From Helicoverpa zea (Eukaryota; Arthropoda; Insecta; Lepidoptera; Noctuidae), in assembly GCF_022581195.2 (NCBI RefSeq), contig NC_061459.1, positions 2,976,001 to 3,040,000 of the forward strand: a stretch of DNA of 64,000 nucleotides, read 5' to 3'. Below are positions 26,901-40,900 of the stretch, one piece after another. The notes beneath the pieces were generated by a model that searched no databases, was not told the origin of the DNA, and saw nothing but the letters and a program-made list of their open reading frames with translations. A program made the position numbers and the translations under genes. Each line of letters opens with the position of its first letter. Positions within the stretch are counted from its first letter, which is position 1.

Positions 26901-29900
26901 AATAGTTTTTACACCATGTTATATTTTTTCCCAAAATTATCTAAAAAACTTTGAATGTTGGACACCACAAATAAGTATTATTCTCGCACAACAAAGGTCA
27001 CGGCGAGTTCATAGCGGGCGCGAGCGCACAGTGCTATCGCGTTGCGCGGCATGTGCGTTTTGTGGTGATTATGTATTTTTACGGACAGTCCTGTAACTTA
27101 ACAAGCTTATAACTTTGTGATTTTTCATGATACGGTTTTGAAATTTCGTACATAGATTCTTTACATAAAAATACTAGATAGGTGTATCAGGTTTCGCATA
27201 AACAAAAAATAACGTTGTATATGGACCACTATTATTCCGTAAATTATTTACTACTGGTTGTTCCTCTCGGCTCCACCCGCGTCCTGAAGGCAGTACATTG
27301 TATTATGTATCTACTGGATAAAACGTAACCTATGTATTTTTTTTAGGCTCTTGACTTTACTATTTTTGCACCTTCACATTTAAAACACTAGAGTAGGCTT
27401 ATCATGAAGACGCGACAGGCATCAGAAAGGACAATAAGAGTTATTTTTGCATTTATAATAGTATAGCAAAGATAATCTGTCTTATTTGGATATACAGGTT
27501 GTAACACAGACATTAAAAAGTGTAGTTTTAATTTTCATTTCTGACATTTACAGCTCTATCAAAAAGGCCATCATTTTAATTCTCTTTTCTTAGCTTGTCG
27601 TAAGTTGCCGACAAAAGGCGTTGACTCGGTGTCTGAGGTCAAGTAGTAATATTAATTAAGCCATTTATCTCGTTGAGACAATTGTTTCGGAGCTATCGCG
27701 ATTTATTGCATGGATAATATTTAATTATTTAGGTATTGCTGCTACAAGACTTATAGAAGATACTCACTACCAAGAGAATTATTTTAACTGTGCTGAATAC
27801 TATCTTGAAGTAATAATTGTCAATTGACAATGTTCTTATTGACCAGTTTAACCATGCGGTATTGGGTTGCCCGGGTAACTGGGTTGAGGAGGTCAGATAG
27901 GGCAGTCGCTCCTTGTAAAACACTGCTACTGAGCTGCATCTGGTTAGACTGGAAGCCGAACCCAACATAGTTGGGAGAAAAGCTCGAAACATAAAAATGA
28001 TGATGAATATTCTTTTTACAGTTTTCGTAAAGCCAAGGAGGTCCGTAAGATTAGTCTTGCATGTGAGCCATACATACGCCTTCTGCAACTCTAACTGCAA
28101 ATATGTGCGACTCGCGCTACTTGACGACAAAAAATAATAACGCTATAATGATAAGTACATAACTATTAGATGCATTGAGACTTAGCACTTTGAACTGTAA
28201 ACATTCAAATATTTAAAAACATATTAAAACGCAAGACCAGTCTGGCAATCTATAATTACTTTTTTATACAAGGATTGAATACAAAATCTTATGAGATCGA
28301 AGTTCATAGGAAGTGTAGTTTACGTAAAATTCCACTGTTTCCTTTTGAGGAAAATGTATTGACTACATACGTACATGACGTAATTCATGGCAAAATTATA
28401 ATGTAGATTCTATTACATGTATGCTAATAGAAATACGTTATGGTCATTGACAAAATAATTTAAATTAGTTGGTACATTACTTACGTGAGGGAGGGTATTC
28501 ATCCGCCTAGCTTTTTCCCAACTATATTGGGATCGGCTTCCAGTCTAACCGGATATAATCATCGGCACGGATATTGAGCCCTGACCTTCACCTGCGCAGA
28601 AGCGATTTATTGGTTTATTGCCTTATGTGTGCAGTGCGCAAAGCGATCCCCACTCTTCCGCCGAGAGCTCAATATCCGTGCCGATAACTATACAGTACAC
28701 TGGAACTCCAATGTTTAACAAGGAGCGACTGTCTAACTGACCTGCTCAAGCTGTTACCCGGGCAACCCGAAATACCTTGGTAAGACTCGTTGTCAGACTA
28801 ACTGGCTTCTGACTTCCCATAACAACTTCCAAAGATGTTCAAATGACAGAATGAGTGTACATCATATTCATAAGGTACAAATTGATTAAACAATCAAACA
28901 TATTAAAATGAATGAACACAGGTCAATAACATTTTGTGACGCTTAAAATTACAATTAGGTAAATGACGTCATATTTTATGGTTTTACATCACCTACCGTT
29001 TTGAAAAATATTTTTTCCTGTTAGATTTTCTTGGAGTCTTTTTCGTGAGTCGATCTAAACTTATTCTTCTTACAGCCAGTTTCTTCATCAAAAGTTAAAG
29101 CCAAAGTAATGTCTAAAGTAAAAGTAACGTTAAATTAAATTTTTCTATGAATTTTGCTGTCACTTTAGCCTTGAAAAAACGAATTTGACCGCTACTTTTA
29201 CTTTAGTTAGACATTACTTTAACTTTAACTTTTGATGAAGAAACTGGCCGTAAATCTAAAGTTTTGATATGCCAGTCCAAAATCGAATGCTCGCTAATTT
29301 AATAATTGTATCTTTTAATGTTGAGAATATTTCTCCCTGTGAAATCATACACGTATTTTAACAATGATACCTTTAGATTGTACTACGGACTAAACAGTCG
29401 GCCGACAGTTGGCTCGATGGTTGAAGTTTTTAATTGGTCTGATACATACCAAATACCTGATCGTTTTAATGTGCGTACTACAATTTATTTACATACCGAT
29501 TTAAGAGCCCAAACAAACTATAGTCCGCCTATGCGGGTACTCTGAGGAAGCAAAACTACAACTAAAATAATAGATTTGCAAAACCACACTAGATTTTCGG
29601 TAACCAATAAAGCTATGTTTGAACACGGAACTACTAATAATATAGAAGGCGAACAAACAGACTCGGATAAACACAATCTAAGTGGCGACCTACTGAGTGT
29701 GCTTGTGTCAATATACTAAAACGATGAGGTGTTTTGTTGCTCTCGATTTGATGCTGAAGTAAAAGGTTGAAGTATAGGGGTTACACGTGTGAAAAGACAA
29801 GAAGTTGAAGAATATTTTTGGTCATTTTTGGGCAATATTTGTGAGGTTCCGTCGTATTAAAAGAGATCTATCTATAAGAAGCAGCATTGCAGATTTACCT

Positions 29901-32900
29901 GAAGGTGAGAATTCAATACGAAAGTGTCAAATAAATCTACATGTAGGTAGACAAGCCATGATAACAAAATGATATAATACAGTCCAAACAGTAGGTATGT
30001 GATAATTACTATCATGGGATCTGATAAAAGCTTTGCAGTATTAATTCTAAGTAAACATCTGGATTTAGACACTCGAATTTTAGTATCTTCTATTGCAAGT
30101 CATATATAAACAAAATCCTTTATAGCCTAATGTTCACAGTTGCTAAGTGTATAAGCGACGTCACGGTATGTCATCTACTAGTCGGTCTGGCTGGTCTTGC
30201 TAATGGAACTAAAAAAGCATTAGCCACTTCACGTCGTGTCCGTTTTTGGTGGCAAGTGCTCTACACAACGTTGTAGATAAATACAGAAGGTTATTTTCAC
30301 TTTTGATTGTGCACACGTACAGACGTTACAGTTATCCAAGTCATCGTCATCTTCCTGGATCTTAGGAAATCAGCGCAGCATATCTTCGAGTGCCTTACTT
30401 AGTCTTTTCAAACGAGCCTAATAGAAAAAAAACGGTAGGATTTTACATAATAATGCATTATTTTGGGATAGAAGAGCTATAGTCGAATTCACAAATATTG
30501 TAAAATTGAATCCTCGTGTGACATACACACCAATGCAACTTTTCTAAGTTTGTATGTACTTTCTAAGTATATCATAGACACCAATGACTGTGTTTCGGAT
30601 GGCACGTTAAACTGTAGGTCCCGGCTGTCATTGAACATCGTTGGCAGTCGTTACGGGTAGTCAGAAGCCAGTAAGTCTGACACCAGTCTAACCAAGGGGT
30701 ATCGGGTTGCCCGGGTAACTGGGTTGAGGAGGTCAGATAGGCAGTCGCTTCTTGTAAAGCACTGGTACTCAGCTGAATCCGGTTAGACTGGAAGCCGACC
30801 CCAACATAGTTTGGGAAAAAGGCTCGGAGGATGTGTGACATACACAAATAAAACGAGAATAGGTACGATATTTACTAAACAATGGTAGTAATAAGGTACA
30901 GATTAACACTTCATATTTGTTAACCTATAGTCTTTATAAAACTTCACCTTCTGATATTACTCCCATCTCGGCCCACACTCGTGACGACCAAGTTTCCCGG
31001 CACATTTAATTAGGCTCCACCTGACGGAGCGACTGTCGCACAAATGTTTTTAATCTACCATGTTTGGCGCAGACTTTCCACACTATGAAATCGTAGGGAA
31101 GTTTCTGTTAGAGATTATTGTTGTTGAAGGGTTCTTCCTATTGGTATAATTTGATTGTTTTTAATAAATACATGTTTAGATTATGCATAATATTTTTCAA
31201 TGGAGGACTTAACAAAGGCAAACTTTGGGATGCATTTAATATTAGACAATCTGATTCAGAGGAAGTTTTTCGTTTAATAATTTTGCCCTATTATTTTCAT
31301 TAGTATAAGGGTTAAAATACCTTTATACTAGCGGTGTTTTGGAAACTTCTTCAAAATATGCCTAGGTACATCACTCAGGGATAGTAGCTTCCCAACAGTT
31401 TTCAAATCAGTATAGTAGGGAGCCTTTTCCCCCAAACAAAACAACTAAAATCTAGATAAGTATAGACAAACAATAGTAACTTGTTTCAGTGTTGTTCCAA
31501 CATTTATTAGAGTCACTGAACTTGGTGAGCATTTAAAATAAATACGTTCAAAACTACAGAGATGTTATTAACATAAACTTAAGTAAATAAATATGCGAGT
31601 GCCCATGCAAGTTTGTTGGACAGCTTAAAATGGATGCTTAAAGTGGATTTAGGATTAGTTTAAATATTTTTAACTTAAAGATCTTTGAATCTACAACTGG
31701 CTGGTAAACAAGTTTGATGACTATTGACCTACATTTTTATTTTTGATTAAACATTTTTTATATGATTAATATTATACTGATTAATTAGGTATCTGTGATA
31801 ATATTTGAATTGTTTTTGTCCTATAATACTTACACATACAAAGCAAATATGATAATAGACATAATGTTCAAAACGTTCAAAACTCATTGGAAATAACATT
31901 TGTTTTGAACTACAGAGCAGGGAAATAGAAAATTTTTCATTGGCAAAAACCATAACTGTGATCACTCTTACGATAGTAAAATTGTCTTCAGAAGGGATGC
32001 GTTCCACCAAATGAAAAAGATTGTAATCATTCGTACACAAATCGCAAGTCAACAAACTCCTTCCTTATTTTACACTTTCTACCACTAAGTTAGCGTGTTC
32101 GCCATCAAATTGCACTTAGAGTGCGAAATTTTTCACTGCAGCTACCTTAATCTAGACGTTATCTGCATATTTATTGCACCCAGCCATTTATAAAGAGAAT
32201 GGATTAATTTTTATTTCATTTGTGACGCTAGAAGGAAATGTAAGACGTAAAGCATTCGTGGACTCGGTTTTTAATTTACACACTTAGCATAAAAAAGTGG
32301 TACGTAATAATGTGTATTAAATCTTGCTGGTGGAACAAGACTTTTTACTTTTGCACTATTTCCGTGCCTTTTTATGGTAAAAATCAACAGGAATTTAGTG
32401 GGCACGAAAGAAATAAATATTTTTGCACCATGCTTAACACGGAATACTAGACATTTTAATGATGACTAGCAGAACTTGGGTTATGAATCAGAATTTACAC
32501 AATCGTGGGAGGTGGCAAAAAGCCATAGTTACGTCAAGGTACATAATCAGATCCTGGTCTAAGCAGTGAAAACCTATGAGCAACAGATTCTAGCAAATAT
32601 CAACCATGGTTTACAACCCACGGAAGCTTAAACAAATGTGTGAATAATCCACTGTAGGTACGTTTGGTGGTTAATATCCGCAGAACAAGGACCGTTTTCA
32701 TTATTATATCTATCTGCTGTTTTGCTTACTCATCCTCCGAACCATTTTCCCAACTATGTTGGGGTCGTCTTCCAGTCTAACCGGTTGTAGCTGTGTACTA
32801 GTGCTTTACAAGGAGCGACTGCCCTATCTGACCCCCTCAACCCAGTTACCCGGGCAACCCAGTACCCCTTGGTTAGACTGGTGTCAGACTTACTGGCTTC

Positions 32901-35900
32901 TGACTACCCGTAACGACCGCCAAGAATATTCATCGACAGCCGGGACCTACAGTTTAACGTGCCATCCGAAACACAGTCAATGGTATCTAAGATATACTTA
33001 GAAAGTACATATAAACGTAGAAAAGTTGCATTGGTACTTGCCAGACCTGGAATCGAACCCGCGCCCTCATACTTGAGCAGTTTTGCTTACTAGAGTTAGG
33101 GATTTGACATTGCTCATTCACACAAAATTCTATCTGTAATGTGCAGATAGATTGAATATTAGGAGCGGCCGTAAGACTATCGGTTGTTTGTACAATCTAT
33201 TAACAGCTTGCTGGTAATAAAAGAGTAAAGTTCGAGTATTATTTATTTTATAAATTCGTATCCACACGGTTAAGACTCAGGTCATTTATAGACGTAGTTT
33301 CCCATTTATTAGTCATTTAAGGTTGTGAGAAATTTAGTTGTTCATCAAGGGTCTTTTTCATGTGATAATGAATTCACACTTACGATTTCAATTTGGTGAA
33401 TTCAATGGACTCACATGATGGTATGAACAGGATGTAGTTTTTCATTTGTGTTACAAAAAATCAAGTAATTTAGTTGTACCTACTTGCTTAATGAACCAAA
33501 AATAACTATGATCACAAAAGGCTCTTGAGAAGTTCAACCACATCAGTAAATTCGACTTAAAGCCAGTCGTACCTATAGTGTACACTAGATGCAAAAATTA
33601 CAATTTACATTCTGACTTCAGAGGACTACCAACACAACACTGCCAACTTTTAATCGGCCGATCGTTTTTTCGGTCTCATAAATAAGTATAGAGACGAATT
33701 ATAGTACACACATAACAAGGATCGAGTAATTGAACAGTATCAGATCGACTAAAGACTCATTGGATTCTCAATTTTCTTTAAAAAAAAATACTAACCATCG
33801 GGCCAACTGTCGGGACTCTAAGGAATAAAGATACCAACCTAATTCTCCATATTGGAAATTGCTTCCCTGCCAAAAAATCTTGCATCCACATGTCTGCCAA
33901 AACCGTGACATCCTCATAATTACTATACATGTCATAGCCAATGTTACCGGGAAACCATTAGCGGTTCGTGAGGACGCTCGCAAGGACTCCGGTTTTCCGC
34001 AACTCAGTACTCCTTTGTTTTATAACAAAGAGAAAGATTGATGGCTCTATCTCGTACGAGTTGTAACTGTGGGTACTTTTTAGTTGGTACTTAATTGTCG
34101 GGATGAACCCTCTTACTCCAATGCTTAAGGATTTTCTTCCAGGACTATTAGTCTGAAGGCTCGACACAGCTGAATTTGATATAAGTACTTTTACCAAACT
34201 GCATATATTTTTAATATGCACATAAATCCACCTAATTTAGGAGTAAGAACTAAACGAAGGAAAAGTTGTGAGGATTCGAGGAAAATACTTATTTAATTTC
34301 TAGTCAAAAATCCTACCTATTCTTGTAATGTTTACTAACTGTAAGTTAACAGTTACTCCATTTAGTTAAGAGGTATTATCAAGGATCTAACGCAAGATAA
34401 AATCCCACGATCATCAAGACCTTAGCACAAAAATGGACTAACCGCGAGTTAGAAGCAAACTCGTTTTAAAGATAGCCATCTTAACGACCCAATCTGAATT
34501 GGTACAGCAGTTACAACGTGTGTAGCATACAAACGTACAAACGATTGTCCATGAGTGCGATTACTATGAACTTCATACAGTCCGATGCTTTTGGAAAATT
34601 TCCATGTTTTGACAGTAAATTTATTATTGTGTGTATTAATTAAATAGATGTTTAGAACGAATTTAAATGGCGCGTGACGTCTAATTTTAGACTTGATTAC
34701 GTCTTGTGTGTATAAAGTGGACGAAGGTTTCTTTAAAACGCGTAAACCTTAGTTAAACAATGACATTTAATGTAATGCATACAGTAGGCCAACCTACGTC
34801 ACAAAACCAATTAATCCTTCCTAAAAATATGAAAGTTTGTGACCCTAAGCTTCAACGGTTAAATGAAACAAGCTAAAACTAGGTATACATGTAGATTGCT
34901 ATGGCCTATATATGGGTTTGCAAAAAAACCGTGTTCGTTAGCTATTACAAAAAAACTGTAACAAAGTCTAATAACCCCAGTTTTGAAAAAAAAAACAAGA
35001 CCATTAATTTTATATCTATATCCTATCTTTAGGTATGCCGACCATTCCCAATATATTTATTTATCTAGTTTCCATATCCAAGACTTATTATCATATCTTT
35101 CTTCCAGTGTTCGATGCATCAGCGAAATCCCCTCAAGGTCTACTCTTCGGGTCTTCCTATCACTTGGGCAACTTCGACGAGTGCGTGGCGATTGAAGACC
35201 CAGGGTATAATGGAGTCACTATTGAGGGGCAGTACTGCCTTGCAACTATCAAGTGGAGGCAGAAACATGAGACTAATAAGGTAATAATATATGGCATAAT
35301 GCCCAGATTTTAATTCTTTTTGGTATTCAGCAGATTTTTTTTAAAGTTTCTAGTTACTTATTTGGAAGTCCCTACATACCATTCAGAGTTCCCGTAGAAT
35401 GCAAACTATAAGCGTACCATACTACCTTAGAAATATTATAAATGCAAAAAAATATAAAGATGTATGATTTTGATCAAACTTGGAAGTGGTGTATTATTCA
35501 TACATCAGAAAAAACATAGGCATAGACCTTGTTTTATCCAGGTACGGAAGTAAAGTGAAACCGCTGTCGACCAGCTAATAGGTAATGGTACAAACGCTAA
35601 AGTTTGTAAATACAAGGCGTTGATTTGCATTTGTGCCATACTTCAGGAGGAGGACATAAAAAACGTAAATAATCGATTGGAATTACAGTAGATGGAAAAT
35701 AACTAATATGCACTGCTTTTTTGTCATTGTAATGTCGTGGTATTTCCGAAGTAATCCAATTTTATGAATGAAATTTATGAGTGAAATAAGGATAGATGAC
35801 ATTTACGGAATTCCGAAAAAAAATTAGAGAAAAAAAATTACGTACCAAATTTTTATTGATTTGGGTCGAGAATTATTAGCTTAATTACCTCCTTGAATAT

Positions 35901-37860
35901 GGCACGGATGCAAATCAACAGCTTGTATTGTATGTTACATACCTATTTCATGCTAAAACTTCTATGACTAGTATTATCCTCTAATAGTGTCTCACATTTC
36001 ATAGTACTAAATACTAATACTAAATAAATACACCATTAGACTTTGCACACACACACACATATCTGCCGTTTACATTTTCCCTAAATTCTCTAAGAGACAC
36101 TACTGCAACGGAACGAGAACTAGCAGTCTAAGTTCAGTGGCATTATGTTCGGAACTTAGTAATAAGGCCCTTTCGGTAATCCGACTAATTCTGCTTAGCG
36201 TTGTCATAGTGAAAGACAAGTCAGACTGACTTCAGACTCTGTGGCATTATTAGTTTAGTTAGTTTCCTTAGGGTTCTTACCTGGGACTTATGGAATGTCG
36301 TCTGTAAGTAAGCAAGAATTGATAGTGGGGAACAATAGGAATGAAAAATAATCTATAGAATGGTGCCCAAAAAATTAAGGTGTTATGAAAAATACTAATA
36401 TGGTTTGCCATTCCAGTACATAAGATACTAAGCTCCTATTGCCACGTATTACACTTGAAAAGAGCTAAGTAGGTAGATGATGAGGATAAACTAAAATCTA
36501 TGTGACAAGTGTCGAAAAAGTTGTAAATACACGTTTGATAAATTTCCTAGAAAAGAACCACCTCATCTCAAATAGACAATTTGGCTTCAGAAAAGGGAAG
36601 TCTACTGAAGATGCCACTTTACTATTAACAAATAACATATCAGATTGCGTCGAAAGGGGGGATCGATGCATGGCGGTTTTCTTAGATCTAGCCAAAGCAT
36701 TCGATACAATTTCAACTAATCTTCTCCTCAGAAAATTAGAGTCATCCGGTATTAGAGGTAAGCCGCTTGAATGGTTTCATAGCTATCTAACAAACCGCAG
36801 TCAGTATGTCAAATCTGAGGGATACACTAGTAATAAACTCCATATCAACTTCGGAGTTCCCCAAGGTAGTCTTTTGGGCCCCACTCTCTTCATAATCTAT
36901 ATGAATGACATACTCAATCTGAACCTTCCGAACGCAGAACTAATATCCTACGCTGACGACACTGTCATAATCTTTCATTCCAAAACTTGGGAACACTTAT
37001 TTAATTTAGCTGAAGAAGGCCTAGCAACAGTAGCACAAACTCTAAACTACAACCTACTAACACTTAACATAAAAAAAACCAAAATAATCACATTTTTCAA
37101 AACCCTAACGTCCAGTCCACCTCCTAATCTCTCACTCAAATTCCACACATGCACTCCAAACACATCAAGAGAAACCTGTTCATGTGAACACATTCAACGA
37201 ACCCAATCTATCCGCTACCTAGGCCTCCTCATTGATGAAAATCTATCCTTTAAAATACACATCCAATCTCTGTCAGGTCGAGTAAGAAAACTAATATACA
37301 TCATGAAAAAACTCAGAGACCGAACACCAAAAGACATACTCCTCACGGTATATTACGCCATATGCCAATCAATCATTCAATACGGTATATCTGTTTGGGG
37401 AGGAGCGGGAAAAACCACACTCATAGACCTTGAAAGAGCCCAAAGGGCAGTGATCAAAGTACTTCTTAAAAAGCCGTGGCTCTTCCCAACAGACACCCTA
37501 TATAAAGAATTTGCAGTTCTACGTGTCCGCCAACTATTTATTCTTAATGCATACCTACACACACACAAAACCTTGAAAAAAAGACCAGACTACAATACAC
37601 TCACCTCAAAACGATTATTCAAAATCCCAATACCACGCACGACTTCCCTCTTAACCAGACGTTGCCCTACCTATCTCCACACAACTGTCTTTAATAACGT
37701 ACACAGCAGGTTAGCGCACGACACAAATGAGCTGACACTTTCCTCGTGTAAGAAGATAATCAAAAAATGGCTAACAGGACTCTCATACGAAGAGACAGAA
37801 AATCTTCTCACAACACAATCTACACTCGAAAGGATGCATTAGCATACTTCGCACGCATGT

Positions 37861-37915
<55 letters not shown>

Positions 37916-40900
37916 CTCACTCTTTTGAGACTGATAAGCTAAGTTCGATTTAAATTAAGAATTTTGTTATAATTTTAACTTTTTTACTTATTAACATATT
38001 TTATTTTACTTTTAACGTCTAGAAAGAGACAATTTTATTTTTTTAGAAGATGCTCCAATTAGTTATAACTTTCTTAGCTTTCTTTTACGTCTTATTTAAA
38101 TTTTTATATTCTATTTTTGTCCACATAAACACCGCATACGACCTATAATTCGACAAAAGTACTCATTGTAACCGCAACTCGGGCTCCCAAGATACAGGCC
38201 TAGCCTAGTTTGGGGACCGCCGATCCAAAAAAACCAATGTCTGCTACTACATATAGTTACCTACACCAAATCAATATACCTAAGTTAATTTTAAGGCAAA
38301 CTATGTAACTGTGGATAAATAAAAATTTTATTATTATTATTTTTTTATTATTAAGTGACAAATGACACACACATTATAAAATTACTGGTTACCTACTTGA
38401 TTTCGTCTGCAATATCATTCATACTCGATGGTGCTAACACTCGAACTTGGATTAAAAGTAGCTTATTTTCAGAAAAATATTTTAATCGGTTTAGTCTTTT
38501 GAAACGAGAAAGCGTAACTTACAAACAAGCGTAATATTTATTTAAATATTAGGATAACTTTATCTAAACGCATCATAATCGATATAAAAATAAGGAAAAT
38601 GTTCAGGTATCGAAACGTAACGAGCAAGCGATGACTAAATATTGACTATACTTCTTCAAAGTGTACTTAACCATGCAAATATAAAATGACTAGGTACTAA
38701 GTTTCACAAGTTGATAAGTCTATTGAAACACTGCAATAAAAATAGTTCAGACTTCGTTCAAATATTCATTTTAGCAGTTAAATCGTAACTATGATTATGT
38801 TACTGTTAATTGTAACACTTAAAATGTGGAAACTTACTCAGAAAAAAAGTAGTCAATATCCCGATACCTATGTCAATTAATAAATTGTTAACCGTATTAT
38901 TTCATAACGCCATTTATCATTCCCAGTGAAAACAACTGACAATTAAAATGCATTTTCAAAATTCATGTAAAACTTATTATATATTTCTATTCTTTCATTC
39001 TTACTGCACTCTACTATCACCTGGACGATAGTTTAACCAGTAATTAGCCTGACGAGTTCCCTAGTTAACCGATCGTTAGCAAGTTACTACAGAACGTTGA
39101 ATAGTTAGCACTGCATGTAGTTAAATTTCAATGTTGGTTTAACACGTCTTTCATAGATAATGTTTGTCGATAGTAATATTATCGCAATGTCATCAATTTA
39201 TTTGTCTATTTACCCCATTTTGCGTCATAGCACGAGTATTTAATTATTCAAAACATGCAAAATAAGTACCTACCTATAAACCTAAGTATTTTGCTTATTG
39301 TAAAATATTGACTCACCCAATCTCAGCCAGATTTATTTACACCCAGCTTCATGCAGATTTAATTTATCAGGGTGGCATAAATGCATATGAGAGAACCTCT
39401 TTTTTAGTACTCAGAAAATACTGCTTGACGAACAGTGTGTTCAGTGTGAACAGTGTGTTCAGTGCTCTAGTGATGTCCTATATAATTCTGATTAGACGGA
39501 GTAAACACAGTAAATAATAATAAAACCAAGAAACATCCAATCAAAAATCCCTTGTTTGATTACAGACTCGAACAGGCCGAGGTGAAACTCTTCGTTGGGC
39601 CGTCTGCGTACCAAGCGCTTGTCACGCAAAGTCAGTGGCGAGTTTTGTGAGCAGCGTGCTAGCTCACACCGTCAGTAACACCACAGGCGTCGAGGTTACT
39701 GAGCGGGACTGTTACACTAGGAGGCCTCTTGCTATTACTGCGTTGGATGTCGGTTATCTGTAAGTATTTTAGTATAATATGGGTATCTAGTAACATGTGG
39801 AGGTGAGTTTGAGAGTCAAGCGCCTGCCACGCAAAGTCAGTAGCGAGTTTCGTGAGCAGCGTGCTAGCTCACAACGTCAGTAACACCACAGGCGTCGAGG
39901 TTACTGAGCGGGACTGTTACACTAGGAGGCCTCTTGCTATTACTGCGTTGGATGTTGGTTATCTGTAAGTATTATAGTACCATATGGGTGTCTATATCAA
40001 CGTGTGGAGGTGAATTTGAGAGTCAAGCGCCTGTCACGCAAACTCAGTGGCGAGTTTCGTGAGCAGCGTGCTAGCTCACACCGTCAGTAACACCACAGGC
40101 GTCGAGGTTACTGAGCGGGACTGTAACACTAGGAGGCCTCTTGCTATTACTGCGTTGGATGTTGGTTATCTGTAAGTATTATAGTACCATATGGGTGTCT
40201 ATATCAACATGTGGAGGTGAATTTGAGAGTCAAGCGCCTGTCACGCAAAGTCAGTGGCGAGTTTCGTGAGCAGCGTGCTAGCTCACACCGTCAGTCACAC
40301 CACAGGCGTCGAGGTTACTGAGCGGGACTGTAACACTAGGAGGCCTCTTGCTATTACTGCGTTGGATGTTGGTTATCTGTAAGTATTGTAGTACAATGTG
40401 GGTATCTATAGTAGGTAATATGTAGAGGTGAGTTTGGGAGTAAAGTCCCTGCCACGCAAAGTCAGTGGCGAGTTTCGTGAGCAGCGTGCTACCTCACACC
40501 GTCAGTAACACCACAGGCGTCGAGGTTACTGAGCGGGACTGTTACACTAGGAGACTTATTGCTATTACTGCGTTGGATGTCGGTTATTTGTAAGTATTAT
40601 AGCACAATTATATGGGTAACTATAGTAAAGTATGGAGGTGAGTTACTTAGTTTAGCCGTCTGCGTGCCAAGCGCCTGCCACACGAAGTCAGTGGCGAGAC
40701 TGTGACACTGGGAAACATCTTGCTATACGATAAATGTTAGGTGCTAAAGTACAATGGTACGAAGAAAAGGTAGAAGTACTTCAAATATAAAAACTACGCC
40801 GTGCAATGTAACAGATGGTTTAACATACGTAGTTTGGTGAATACTATCATAAATACTCTTTGCAAATTGACCACAGTAAACAAGTAGGTAGATATTTACA

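Larger units (their letters stand above)
2903..35107 (+). other. Intron 1 of the nrf-6-like gene (32.2 kb)
   Basis: GTGAGT at 2903 and TTCTTCCAG ending at 35107 bound this intron. It holds no second gene that I can recognise. The content is AT-rich DNA with SINEs, R1- and RTE-type retrotransposon tails, MITEs and Helitron-like scraps listed separately. Stretches without a listed repeat, such as 4000-6200, 9010-9750, 10800-11550, 12800-13190, 15800-17400, 19700-20090, 24000-24800, 31100-32700 and 33850-35100, show nothing I can assign. Confidence 0.9.
35281..39565 (+). other. Intron 2 of the nrf-6-like gene
   Basis: Contains the CR1/Jockey-like retrotransposon at 36509-38354. The remaining parts (35300-36500 and 38360-39560) are AT-rich with nothing recognised, apart from a short GAACAGTGTGTTCAGTGT tandem at about 39430-39468. 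Confidence 0.85.

Noticed and set aside
27729..28130. 133-codon minus-strand open frame
   Set aside because: About half of it is the SINE at 27.85-28.0 kb and the rest shows no recognisable domain.
30572..33001. Open frames of 81-91 codons at 30572-30847 (minus) and 32756-33001 (plus)
   Set aside because: Both lie wholly or almost wholly within SINE bodies and share the same SINE-encoded residues (TYSLTCHPKHS), so they are repeat shadows.
35035..35107. Starting exon 2 upstream at the ATG near 35035
   Set aside because: The open frame continues upstream, but TTCTTCCAG at 35099-35107 is a good acceptor that restores the split codon from exon 1, and upstream residues have no family resemblance.
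39816..40590. Calling the exon-3 copies functional mutually exclusive exons
   Set aside because: Frames and donors are intact, but each copy lacks the 5' third of the exon and a pyrimidine-rich acceptor; without transcripts the claim is not supported.
39566..40720. CRISPR-like array or satellite DNA
   Set aside because: The units are copies of a protein-coding exon plus intron, not short repeats with unique spacers, and the organism is an insect.
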